From Stomorhina lunata (taxonomy: Eukaryota; Arthropoda; Insecta; Diptera; Rhiniidae), in the NCBI GenBank assembly GCA_933228675.1, contig OW121744.1, positions 20,015,111 to 20,079,110 on the forward strand: a stretch of DNA of 64,000 nt. Direction: 5' to 3'. Position numbers and translations under genes: made by a program. Below the pieces are notes generated by a model, which was given only the letters and a program-made list of their open reading frames with translations, did not search any database and was not told the DNA's origin. Positions 48,006-60,300 of the stretch are shown here, piece by piece; positions within the stretch are counted from its first letter, which is position 1, and each line of letters starts with the position of its first letter.

Positions 48006-49140
48006 CAGAGACCGAATATTAATACTTTTAAAACAATATTTTCATATTTTAATCTATACAAAAACAATCATTGAAGTTTAAAATTAAGATTTTTAATTGT
48101 TCGAAAAATTTTGTATCGTTTTTCAATCCGATGAAAATAAAAAATAAAAAAATCGTTTGGGATATTTATCAGTTCAAAATAATTGTCATCTTTTTTCATC
48201 CGATGAAAAAAAATGTTAATAGTAAATATTCAAATTTTATTTCTGTATTTGGTTTCATTCATCATAATGTTCTTGCATAGATTAGACAACTCCAAAATCC
48301 TTGCGCCAGCTGCCTTAGCAGGGGGATTTCTCGCATGATTACCCCTTGGAGTAATGTTGTTTCTTTTCATGCTTAAAACATTGTGAGTGCTAAGTCGATG
48401 GGTGATGGGTCCAAAGACACAAGCCACGTTTGTATAGTGAGGCGCTCGATTAGCATTTTCGTACTTTACCAAGTACAATTTTCTTAGGCCCTTAGACCAT
48501 ATACGTTGGATCGCTCTTAGATAACTCCCTTTTATATTAGCCCTGACCTAGAATCCCACAAGGGTTGCTAACCGCATCTAAAACTAGGTTGCTCAGGTTT
48601 ACAGGATGTACCACGAGAAGGTTAGAGTGGAAATTGGATACAATTCTCACCTGGTAGCTAGAAACACCAGGCAATTGCTGCATCCTCCCAGGCCCTATGC
48701 TCCACTGGGAATCAAGGATGACAGAAGAAGATTTGTCCTGGTATAAAAAGTCTTTAGGACGTTTAAATAACAATAAATTCAATTATTGTTGCAAATTTTA
48801 TGTTGAAATGGTTTTGCGAGTCAAAGAAACCACCAATAGTTCCATTAGGACTATTAGGTTTAACTTTGATGTCCTAAAACATTCCAATTAATTGGAAACA
48901 TATTCATACATTCATTGTTGAAAATTTTAAAATTTCAAAAATAAAACAATCAATAAAATATTTTTCTGTTCGGATATTTATCGTTAAAGATATTTAAAAT
49001 TTTCATCATGAGGCATATTTACATATATTTCAAATATAAATCCCTCATTTTTATTCATCGATCGAAATGAAAATAAATTTTCATCGGCAATGATATTTAT
49101 ACTTGATTGATTTAAAAAATAAAACAATATTCGGTCTCTG
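48006..49140. mobile_element. hAT-like non-autonomous transposon, 1135 bp
   Basis: The 15-bp terminal inverted repeats are exact: CAGAGACCGAATATT at 48006-48020 and AATATTCGGTCTCTG at 49126-49140. They start CAGAG, as many hAT ends do. Outside them, ATTTTATT (47998-48005) and ATTTTGTT (49141-49148) form an 8-bp target duplication with one mismatch, the hAT length. Sub-terminal copies of CCGATGAAAA and its complement TTTTCATCGG (about 48129, 48200, 49078) may be transposase-binding repeats. The A/T-rich ends flank a G+C-richer core (about 48275-48760) with no transposase motif, so the element would need a transposase in trans. Open frames inside (48230-48478, 48537-48782) are unrecognised. Confidence 0.75.
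48275..48760. other. G+C-richer core of unknown origin inside the hAT-like element
   Basis: Its composition clearly differs from the ends of the element and from the rest of the window. On the minus strand an open frame at 48537-48782 (81 codons) and another at 48230-48478 lie in tandem, and CTACCAG|GTGAGA near 48653 resembles a 5' splice site. It may be captured host exonic DNA or a fragment of another transposon. Part of it (48695-48727) recurs at 2044-2076. Confidence 0.45.
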
Positions 49141-49148
49141 ATTTTGTT

Positions 49149-49350
49149 TGAAAAATTTCCTATAAAAAATTTTTCATGTCAAATTTTTTTTATGTCAAAT
49201 TTCTTTCATAGAATTTTCTATAAAAAATTTTTCAGATAAAGTTTTTTTTTAAGAAAATTTCTCTAAAATTTTGTATATGAAAATGTCTAAGAAAATTTTT
49301 TCAATATATAAATTTTCGTATAAATTTTATAGCAAATTTTTCATATCCTA
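49149..49350. repeat. Short degenerate satellite remnant
   Basis: GAAAAATTTCCTATAAAAA abuts the right target duplication, followed by irregular TTTTTCATGTCAAATT units. The hAT-like element appears to have inserted at or near satellite DNA. Confidence 0.6.
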
Positions 49351-50565
49351 AAAAAGTTGTCCAAGGCAACTTTATTTTTTATCCGATCTTATACAAACAC
49401 AAAAATTTGATTAGTATTCAAAAACAACTGAAGCGTATAAGTAATATTTATGGAAGCAACACATGCAATCATCACTCATACGAACCAGAGGTACCCAAAA
49501 ATTTTCCAAATCAAAGTGTGGGTAATAACTGTTAGTGGTCTTTTTCTTTAAATACACAAAACAACTTTAAACTGTATAGAGCCGCCATAAAAACGTCCCT
49601 ATACCTTTTTTAAATATATGGAAAATTGAAAAACATTGAAATGGAACAAATTTTATTCAAGGACCTTTTCCGAAATCATCTTTATATTGATACTTTTTCT
49701 TGACTGATTACTCTTCAATTCTCTTTGAATCTGCAAAATTTCCTAATTTATTATCTCTATGTAAAGAAATACATTATCTTTTTTCCTTACAATTTCAAAT
49801 AAATTCAATTAGTTTTTTTGCCACATGTTTGTGTTATAGTATTTCACTATTTTTCTTTTTTTTTGCAAACTTTTGTTTGCACTTTCTTTTCAATCAATTT
49901 TTAATATCCAAAGTTTTTTGTTTTCTCGTTTTTCTTGTAACAACTTGATTTCTTTTTCTTGCCATGAAACAGGAAATATTCATTGATTTTGTTTAGCTAT
50001 GAAAAAATAATAATAATCCCACAATACTTTTGGTTTTATTTTTATTGATTCATTGAGTTTTTCGTTCATTCATCATTCAACATCAGCCATTTGTAGGGGG
50101 TGTACTCAGGGGTGGTTGGGAAAAACCTCATGTTGATAAAAGTTTTTTAAAAAAAATTGTAATTTATATTGTATATATGTATGTATGTATGTTTATAGTT
50201 TTTCCATATTGACTTCCGTTGGTTGCTTTGTCATGAACATGGCTGCTATAGTTAAAGTTTTTCCAATTTAGCTGTTTGTGGCTTTGTTGCAATTTTTTTT
50301 ACCTTTAGAGAAATATTTGGTTTGAGCTGAACTCAAACAGAAATGAAAACAACTAAATATTTTAAATGTATTTTACATTGTGTTGGCAAAGAAAACAATC
50401 AAGGCACAAACATTCACATTTCACACTTAAAAAGGCATTAATAAGCAGACACTTTTGTTCAGAGGTTCCCAATTAATATACACATTTTTTCTTATTTTGA
50501 ACTGAAATTTTCTACAAAATTTTACTGAAATTCTTAATACAATTTTTTCAAAAATAAGATAAAAA
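49351..50565. other. Single-copy island
   Basis: A/T-rich unique DNA with a small TATG run near 50175-50191. The T-rich open frame at 49700-49948 has hydrophobic runs from poly-T. No gene is called. Confidence 0.5.
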
Positions 50566-51390
50566 AAAATAGATTAATTGTAGAAAATTTTTCGCACAAA
50601 AATTTCTAAAAACATTTTTTTCAAAATAAGAAATTTTTGAAACATTTCCTGTAAAAATTTTTTAATTCCCAAATAAATAAAAAATTGTAAAAAATATTTT
50701 TCAAAAAAAATAAGAAGTTTTTGAAAATTTTCCTTTAAAAATAAGACATTTTTGAAATATTTCATATACAAATACAAAATTTTTGAAAAATTTCATATAA
50801 AAATAGGAAATATTTAAAAAAAAAATCTGTAAAAAAAGGAAAATTTTCAGAAGTTTCCTATAAAAATAAGAAACTTTTGAAAAATTTCGTATAAAAATCA
50901 GAAATTTTTGAAAAGCTTCCTATAAAAATAAGAAATTTTCTAAAATTTCCTATAAAATTAAGAAATTTTTGAAAAATTTCCTATATAAATAAGAAATTTC
51001 TGAAAAATTTCCTTTAAAAATAAGAAATTTTTCAAAAATTTGCTATAACAATAAGAATTTATTGAAAAATTTTTCATAAAAATTAGAATTTTTTCAAAAA
51101 TTTCCAATAAAAATATTAAAGTTTTGAAAAATTTCCAATCAAAATATGAACTTTTTGAAAAATTTCCTATAAAAATAAGACATTTTTAAAAATTTTTGAA
51201 AAATTTTCTATAAAACTAAGATTTCTTAAAAATTTCTTAAAAAAATTATTTTCAAAAAATTTCCTATAAAAGCAAAAAATAAAATTTTTAAAAATTTCCT
51301 ATAAAATTAAGAATTTTTTGAAAAATTCCCAACAAAAAAATGAAAATTTTGAAATATTTCCTATACAAATGAGAAACTTTTGAACATTGA
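50566..51390 (+). repeat. Degenerate family-B satellite, forward orientation
   Basis: AAGAAATTTTT, G, AAAAATTTCC plus TATAAAAATA units with many substitutions and indels. The open frame at 50574-50777 is repeat-derived. Confidence 0.8.
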
Positions 51391-53435
51391 GATATAAAAA
51401 AAAAATTCTATAGAAGATTTTTCATATAAAATTTTCAATGAAAAATTTATCATATAAAAATTTCAATAGAAAATTGTTCATACAAAAGTTTATATAGGGG
51501 AAGTTTTCATAAAAAGATTTCATTATAAAATTTTTAGTGTAAAAATATCTACAGAAAATTTTTCATGCAAAAATTGGATAGAAAATTTTTAATATAAAAA
51601 TTTCAATAGAAAAATTTTCATTTAAAAATTTTTGTAAGAAATTTTTCATATAAAAATTGAATAGAAAATTTTTCAGAAAAAAAACTTCTATAGAAAATTT
51701 TTCAGAAAAAAATTTTTAAAGAAAATTTTTCAGGAAAAAAATTTCTATAGAAAATTTTTCAGAAAAAAATTTCAATAGAAAATTTTTCAGAGAAAAATTT
51801 CTATAGAAAATCTTTCAGAAAAAGAAATTTTTTTCTGAAAAATTTTCTATAGAAATTTTTTTCTGAAAAATTTTCTATAGAAATTTTTTTCTGAAAAATT
51901 TTCTAGAAAATTAAAAAAAAAAAAATTTCTATAGAAAATTTTTCAGAAAAAATATTTCTATAGAAAATTTTTCAGAGAAAAAAATTTCTTTTTCTGAAAA
52001 ATTTTCTATAGAAATTTTTTTCTGAAAAATTTTCTATAGAAATTTTTTTCTTAAAAATTTTCTATAGAAATTTTTTTCTGAAAAATTGTCTATAGAAATT
52101 TTTCTCTGAAAAATTTTCTATAGAAATATTTTTTCTGAAAAATTTTCTATAGAATTTTTTTTTTTTTAATTTTCTAGAAAATTTTTCAGAAAAAAATTTC
52201 TATAGAAAATTTTTCAGAAAAAAATTTCTTTTTCTGAAAGATTTTCTATAGAAATTTTTCTCTGAAAAATTTTCTATTGAAATTTTTTTCTGAAAAAATT
52301 TCTATAGAAATTTTTTTTCTGAAAAATTTTTTTCTGAAAAATTTTCTATAGAAATTTTTTTTCTGAAAAATTTTCTATTCAATTTTTATATGAAAAATTT
52401 CTTACAAAAATTTTTAATGAAAAATTTTTGCATGAAAAATTTTCTGTAGATATTTTTACACTAAAAATTTTATAATGAAATCTTTTTATGAAAACTTCCC
52501 CTATATAAACTTTTGTATGAACAATTTTCTATTGAAATTTTTATATGATAAATTTTTCATTGAAAATTTTATATGAAAAAATTTTCTATAGAAAATTTTA
52601 CATATAAAAATTTCTATAGAAAATTTTTCAGAAAAAAATTTCTATAGAAAATTTTTCAGAAAAAAATTTTTATAGAAAATTTTTCAAAAAAAAAATTTCT
52701 ATAGAAAAAAATGTCTATAGAAAATTTTTCAGAGAAAAATTTCTGTAGAAAATCTTTCAGAAAAAAATGTCTATAGAAAATATTTCAAAAAAAAATTTCT
52801 ATAGAAAACATTTAGTAAAAAACAGAAAATTATGTAAATTATGATAAGAAATTTTTCATATAAAAAAAATAAATTTTTCATATGAAAATTTTTATAGAAA
52901 AATTTTTTAAAAATTTCTCTAGAATTTTTTTAAGAAAAAAATCCCATAGAAAATTTTTCATAAAAAAATTTATATGAAAATTTTTTCAAATAAAAGATTA
53001 TACAGAAAATTTTTCATACACAATTTTCTCCAAAAAAATTTAATATAAAAATTTCAATAGAACATTTTTCATACAAAAAAATATTTTTTATACAAAAAAA
53101 GATTTTTCATTCAAAAAAAGATTTTTCGTGTAAAAAATTCTTAGAAAATTTTTCATATAAACATTTTTATAAAAAAATGTTTCTATAAAAATTTGCTACA
53201 AAAAAATTCTATAGAACATTTTTTTTGTCAAAAAATTTCTATAGCAAATTTTTCATACAAAAATTTTTTATGAAAAATTTTTCATATAAAAACTTTTATA
53301 GAAAATTTTGTCACAAAAAATGATTATAGAAAATTTTTCATATACAAATTTTTATAGCAAATATCTCATATAAAAAATTCTATAAAAAAATTTCAAATTT
53401 TGAAAAAAAAATTTTTATTAAAAGAATTTTGAAAC
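51391..53435. repeat. CTATAG/TTCAGAAAA satellite with multiple orientation switches
   Basis: Units combine TTTCTATAGAAA with ATTTTTCAGAAAAAAA or ATTTTTCATATAAAA. Forward monomers (51660-51830) switch to reverse (TTTTTTTCTGAAAAATTTT) near 51832, return to forward near 51905, reverse near 51985, forward near 52165, reverse near 52230, and forward again after about 52560. Both flanks are degenerate. Confidence 0.85.
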
Positions 53436-54340
53436 CTTTTTTTGCAAACCAAAATACAGTAGAGAACCTCTGCTCTAGTTCTTACGAAAACCAATACTTC
53501 TAAACAAAACCAAGCAACAACACAGGAAATCAAATAACGAACAAATGTTTGAGTGAATGAGTGTTACAATAGAAAAGAAATGAATGAATGAATAAATGAT
53601 AGAATAAATAAGTGAATGAAATGGAAAAGAAAAGAAAAGAAACAAATCTATTCAATCGCATGTTTTCGTTCTTAAGTTGCAGAGATTGTTTAAGTTCTTT
53701 AAGTTTTTACTTTTGTATAGAAGAATATGAGCATTTAACAATTTTAATTTTTTTAACTATTAATAAACAAGGTTTATTTTGAACAATGAATTTGTATCGC
53801 ATAGTTAATACTAAAAAATTTTCTGGTCGAAGATAAGGTTGCCTAATAAAATACATCAAACTTATTTATTAAGTTTTGTTAAAAAAAAAAACTAAGAAAA
53901 ATATTTTTTTCTTGCAGTACGACAAAGTTTCACAAGTCCCCATCTAAATGTTTGCTTGGTTACTCGTGACATCTATTGTATTGTGCGTGTCAAGAACTTT
54001 GTTTAGTTTTGTTATTGCAATTTTAAGTGCCTCAATACAAAAACTATTTATTTCAAATTGTTAATATTTGCCACAACTTGCATTTTTCCTTTGTTTTGTT
54101 GGCAATTTGAGTTTCTTATAAAAGCTTGGAAAGTATTTCATGTACTTCAAGATTTTTTTTATTTTAAAACGGAAACAGATACAATAATAAATAAGATGTC
54201 AATTTATAATAGAAATTGTTTTGAAAACATAATAACACAAATGAAAATAGAAAACTTTTGAAATTTCCTTTGGTAAGGAGGATAAGGCTTAAAGAAAAAA
54301 AACATTAATACATTTATAAAAATAAAAAAAGTTTCTATAC
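53436..54340. other. Single-copy island with GAAT/AAAG simple repeats
   Basis: Unique sequence containing a GAATGAAT/AATAAATG region (53550-53625) and GAAAAGAAAAGAAAAG (about 53624-53640). A pyrimidine tract ATATTTTTTTCTTG ends in CAG at 53917, preceded by ACTAAG as a possible branch site. The following frame is open for only about 28 codons. The open frame at 54058-54261 has no domain. Confidence 0.45.
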
Positions 54341-57300
54341 AAAATATAAATTCCTGAAAAATTTCCTATTTTGATAGGAAATTTTTGAAAATTTCCTTTA
54401 AAAATGGAATTTTTTTTTAAATTTCTTATAATAACAGGAAATTTTTAAAAAATAAAAAATAATATAAAAATAATAAATTTTTGAAATTTTTGAAAAATTT
54501 CCTATAAAAGGAGAAAATTTAAAAAAAAATTCCTATAAAAATAAGAAATTTTTGAAAAATTTCCTATAAAAATAGGAAATTTTTGAAAAATTTCCTATAA
54601 AAATAGGAAATTTTTGAAAATTTCCTTTAAAAATGGATTTTTTTTAAATTTCTTATAATAACAGGAAATTTTTAAAAAATAAAAAATAATATAAAAATTA
54701 TAAATTTTTGAAAAATTTCCTATAAAAGGAGAAAATTAAAAAAAAATTCCTATAAAAATAAGAAATTTTTGAAAAATTTCCTATAAAAATAGGAAATTTT
54801 TGAAAAATTTCCTATAAAAATAGGAAATTTTTGAAAAATTTCCTATAAAAATAGGAAATTTTTGAAAAATTTCCTATAAAAATAGAAAATTTTTGAAAAA
54901 TTTCCTATAAAAATAGGAAATTTTTGAAAAATTTCCTATAAAAATAGGAAATTTTTGAAAAATTTCCTATAAAAATAGGAAATTTTTGAAAAATTTCCTA
55001 TAAAAATAGGAAATTTTTGAAAAATTTCCTATAAAAATAGGAAATTTTTGAAAAATTTCCTATAAAAATAGGAAATTTTTGAAAAATTTCCTATAAAAAT
55101 AGGAAATTTTTGAAAAATTTCCTATAAAAATAGGAAATTTTTGAAAAATTTCCTATAAAAATAGGAAATTTTTGAAAAATTTCCTATAAAAATGGGAAAT
55201 TTTTGAAAAATTTCCTATAAAAATGGGAAATTTTTGAAAAATTTCCTATAAAAATAGGAAATTTTTGAAAAATTTCCTATAAAAATAGGAAATTTTTGAA
55301 AAATTTCCTATAAAAATAGGAAATTTTTGAAAAATTTCCTATAAAAATAGGAAATTTTTGAAAAATTTGCTATAAAAATAGGAAATTTTTGAAAAATTTC
55401 CTATAAAAATAGGAAATTTTTGAAAAATTTCCTATAAAAATAGGAAATTTTTGAAAAATTTCCTATAAAAATAGGAAATTTTTGAAAAATTTCCTATAAA
55501 AATAGAAAATTTTTGAAAAATATCCTATAAAAATAGGAAATTTTTGAAAAATTTCCTATAAAAATAGGAAATTTTTGAAAAATTTCCTATAAAAATAGGA
55601 AATTTTTGAAAAATTTCCTATAAAAATAGGAAATTTTTGAAAAATTTCCTATAAAAATAGGAAATTTTTGAAAAATTTCCTATAAAAATAGGAAATTTTT
55701 GAAAAATTTCCTATAAAAATAGGAAATTTTTGAAAAATTTCCTATAAAAATAGGAAATTTTTGAAAAATTTCCTATAAAAATAGGAAATTTTTGAAAAAT
55801 TTCCTATAAAAATAGGAAATTTTTGAAAAATTTCCTATAAAAATATTAAATTTTTGAAAAATTTCCTATAAAAATAGGAAATTTTTGAAAAATTTCCTAT
55901 AAAAATAGGAAATTTTTGAGAAATTTCCTATAAAAATAGGAAATTTTTGAAAAATTTCCTATAAAAATAGGAAATTTTTGAAAAATTTCCTATAAAAATA
56001 GGAAATTTTTGAAAAATTTCCTATAAAAATAGGAAATTTTTGAAAAATTTCCTATAAAAATAGGAAATTTTTGAAAAATTTCCTATAAAAATAGGAAATT
56101 TTTGAAAAATTTCCTATAAAAATAGGAAATTTTTGAAAAATTTCCTATAAAAATAGGAAATTTTTGAAAAATTTCCTATAAAAATAGGAAATTTTTGAAA
56201 AATTTCCTATAAAAATAGGAAATTTTTGAAAAATTTCCTATAAAAATAGGAAATTTTTGAAAAATTTCCTATAAAAATAGGAAATTTTTGAAAAATTTCC
56301 TATAAAAATAGGAAATTTTTGAAAAATTTCCTATAAAAATAGGAAATTTTTGAAAAATTTCCTATAAAAATAGGAAATTTTTGAAAAATTTCCTATAAAA
56401 ATAGGAAATTTTTGAAAAATTTCCTATAAAAATAGGAAATTTTTGAAAAATTTCCTATAAAAATAGGAAATTTTTGAAAAATTTCCTATAAAAATAGGAA
56501 ATTTTTGAAAAATTTCCTATAAAAATAGGAAATTTTTGAAAAATTTCCTATAAAAATAGGAAATTTTTGAAAAATTTCCTATAAAAATAGGAAATTTTTG
56601 AAAAATTTCCTATAAAAATAGGAAATTTTTGAAAAATTTCCTATAAAAATAGGAAATTTTTGAAAAATTTCCTATAAAAATAGGAAATTTTTGAAAAATT
56701 TCCTATAAAAATAGGAAATTTTTGAAAAATTTCCTATAAAAATAGGAAATTTTTGAAAAATTTCCTATAAAAATAGGAAATTTTTGAAAAATTTCCTATA
56801 AAAATAGGAAATTTTTGAAAAATTTCCTATAAAAATAGGAAATTTTTGAAAAATTTCCTATAAAAATAGGAAATTTTTGAAAAATTTCCTATAAAAATAG
56901 GAAATTTTTGAAAAATTTCCTATAAAAATAGGAAATTTTTGAAAAATTTCCTATAAAAATAGGAAATTTTTGAAAAATTTCCTATAAAAATAGGAAATTT
57001 TTGAAAAATTTCCTATAAAAATAGGAAATTTTTGAAAAATTTCCTATAACAATAGGAAATTTTTGAAAAATTTCCTATAAAAATAGGAAATTTTTGAAAA
57101 ATTTCCTATAAAAATAGGAAATTTTTGAAAAATTTCCTATAAAAATAGGAAACTTTTGAAAAATTTCCTATAAAAATAGGAAATTTTTGAAAAATTTCCT
57201 ATAAAAATAGGAAATTTTTGAAAAATTTCCTATAAAAATAGGAAATTTTTGAAAAATTTCCTATAAAAATAGGAAATTTTTGAAAAATTTCCTATAAAAA

Positions 57301-60300
57301 TAGGAAATTTTTGAAAAATTTCCTATAAAAATAGGAAATTTTTGAAAAATTTCCTATAAAAATAGGAAATTTTTGAAAAATTTCCTATAAAAATAGGAAA
57401 TTTTTGAAAAATTTCCTATAAAAATAGGAAATTTTTGAAAAATTTCCTATAAAAATAGGAAATTTTTGAAAAATTTCCTATAAAAATAGGAAATTTTTGA
57501 AAAATTTCCTATAAAAATAGGAAATTTTTGAAAAATTTCCTATAAAAATAGGAAATTTTTGAAAAATTTCCTATAAAAATAGGAAATTTTTGAAAAATTT
57601 TCTATAAAAATAGGAAATTTTTGAAAAATTTCCTATAAAAATAGGAAATTTTTGAAAAATTTCCTATAAAAATAGGAATTTTTTGAAAAATTTCCTATAA
57701 AAATAGGAAATTTTTGAAAAATTTCCTATAAAAATAGGAAATTTTTGAAAAATTACCTATAAAAATAGGAAATTTTTGAAAAATTTCCTATAAAAATAGG
57801 AAATTTTTGAAAAATTTCCTATAAAAATAGGAAACTTTTGAAAAATTTCCTATAAAAATAGGAAATTTTTGAAAAATTTCCTATAAAAATAGGAAATTTT
57901 TGAAAAATTTCCTATAAAAATAGGAAATTTTTGAAAAATTTCCTATAAAAATAGGAAATTTTTGAAAAATTTCTTATAAAAATAGGAAATTTTTGAAAAA
58001 TTTCCTATAAAAATAGGAAATTTTTGAAAAATTTCCTATAAAAATAGGAAATTTTTGAAAAATTTCCTATAAAAATAGGAAATTTTTGAAAAATTTCCTA
58101 TAAAAATAGGAAATTTTTGAAAAATTTCCTATAAAAATAGGAAATTTTTGAAAAATTTCCTATAAAAATAGGAAATTTTTGAAAAATTTCCTATAAAAAT
58201 AGGAAATTTTTGAAAAATTTCCTATAAAAATAGGAAATTTTTGAAAAATTTCCTATAAAAATAGGAAATTTTTGAAAAATTTCCTATAAAAATAGGAAAT
58301 TTTTGAAAAATTTCCTATAAAAATAGGAAATTTTTGAAAAATTTCCTATAAAAATAGGAAATTTTTGAAAAATTTCCTATAAAAATAGGAAATTTTTGAA
58401 AAATTTCCTATAAAAATAGGAAATTTTTGAAAAATTTCCTATAAAAATAGGAAATTTTTGAAAAATTTCCTATAAAAATAGGAAATTTTTGAAAAATTTC
58501 CTATAAAAATAGGAAATTTTTGAAAAATTTCCTATAAAAATAGGAAATTTTTGAAAAATTTCCTATAAAAATAGGAAATTTTTGAAAAATTTCCTATAAA
58601 AATAGGAAATTTTTGAAAAATTTCCTATAAAAATAGGAAATTTTTGAAAAATTTCCTATAAAAATAGGAAATTTTTGAAAAATTTTCTATAAAAATAGGA
58701 AATTTTTGAAAAATTTCCTATAAAAATAGGAAATTTTTGAAAAATTTCCTATAAAAATAGGAAATTTTTGAAAAATTTCCTATAAAAATAGGAAATTTTT
58801 GAAAAATTTCCTATAAAAATAGGAAATTTTTGAAAAATTTCCTATAAAAATAGGAAATTTTTGAAAAATTTCCTGTAAAAATAGGAAATTTTTGAAAAAT
58901 TTCCTATAAAAATAGTAAATTTTTGAAAAATTTCCTATAAAAATAGGAAATTTTTGAAAAATTTCCTATAAAAATAGGAAATTTTTGAAAAATTTCCTAT
59001 AAAAATAGGAAATTTTTAAAAAATTTCGTATAAAAATAGGAAATTTTTGAAAAATTTCGTACAAAAATAGGAAATTTTTGAAAAATTTCCTATAAAAATA
59101 GGAAATTTTTGAAAAATTTCCTATAAAAATAGGTAATTTTTGAAAAATTTCCTATAAAAATAGGAAATTTTTGAAAAATTTCCTATAAAAATAGGAAATT
59201 TTTGAAAAATTTCCTATAAAAATAGGAAATTTTTGAAAAATTTCCTATAAAAATAGGAAATTTTTGAAAAATTTCCCATAAAAATAGGAAATTTTTGAAA
59301 AATTTCCTATAAAAATAGGAAATTTTTGAAAAATTTCCTATAAAAATAGGAAATTTTTGCAAAATTTCCTATAAAAATAAGAAATTTTTGAAAAATTTCC
59401 TATAAAAATAGGAATATTTTGAAAAATTTCCTATAAAAATAGGAATATTTTGAAAAATTTCCTATAAAAATAGGAATATTTTGAAAAATTTCCTATAAAA
59501 ATAGGAAATTTTTGAAAAATTTCCTATAAACATAGGAAATTTTTGAAAAATTTCCTATAAAAATAGGAAATTTTTGAAAAACTTCCTATAAAAATAGGAA
59601 ATTTTTGAAAAACTTCCTATAAAAATAGGAAATTTTTGAAAAATTTCTTATAAAAATAGGAAATTTTTGAAAAATTTCCTATAAAAATAGGAAATTTTTG
59701 AAAAATTTCCTATAAAAATAGGAAATTTTTGAAAAATTTCCTATAAAAATTTCCTATAAAAATAGGAAATTTTTGAAAAATTTCCTATAAAAATAGGAAA
59801 TTTTTGAAAAATTTCCTATAAAAATAGGAAATTATTGAAAAATTTCCTATAAAAATAGGAAATTATTGAAAAATTTCCTATAAAAATAGGAAATTTTTGA
59901 AAAATTTCCTATAAAAATAGGAAATTTTTGAAAAATTTCCTATAAAAATAGGAAATTTTTGAAAAATTTCCTATAAAAATAGGAAATTTTTGAAAAATTT
60001 TCTATAAAAATAGGAAATTTTTGAAAAATTTCCTATAAAAATAGGAAATTTTTGAAAAATTTCCTATAAAAATAGGAAATTTTTGAAAAATTTCCTATAA
60101 AAATAGGAAATTTTTGAAAAATTTCCTATAAAAATAGGAAATTTTTGAAAAATTTCCTATAAAAATAGGAAATTTTTGAAAAATTTCCTATAAAAATAGG
60201 AAATTTTTGAAAAATTTCTAATAAAAATAGGAAATTTTTGAAAAATTTTCTATAAAAATAGGAAATTTTTGAAAAATTTCCTATAAAAATAGGAAATTTT

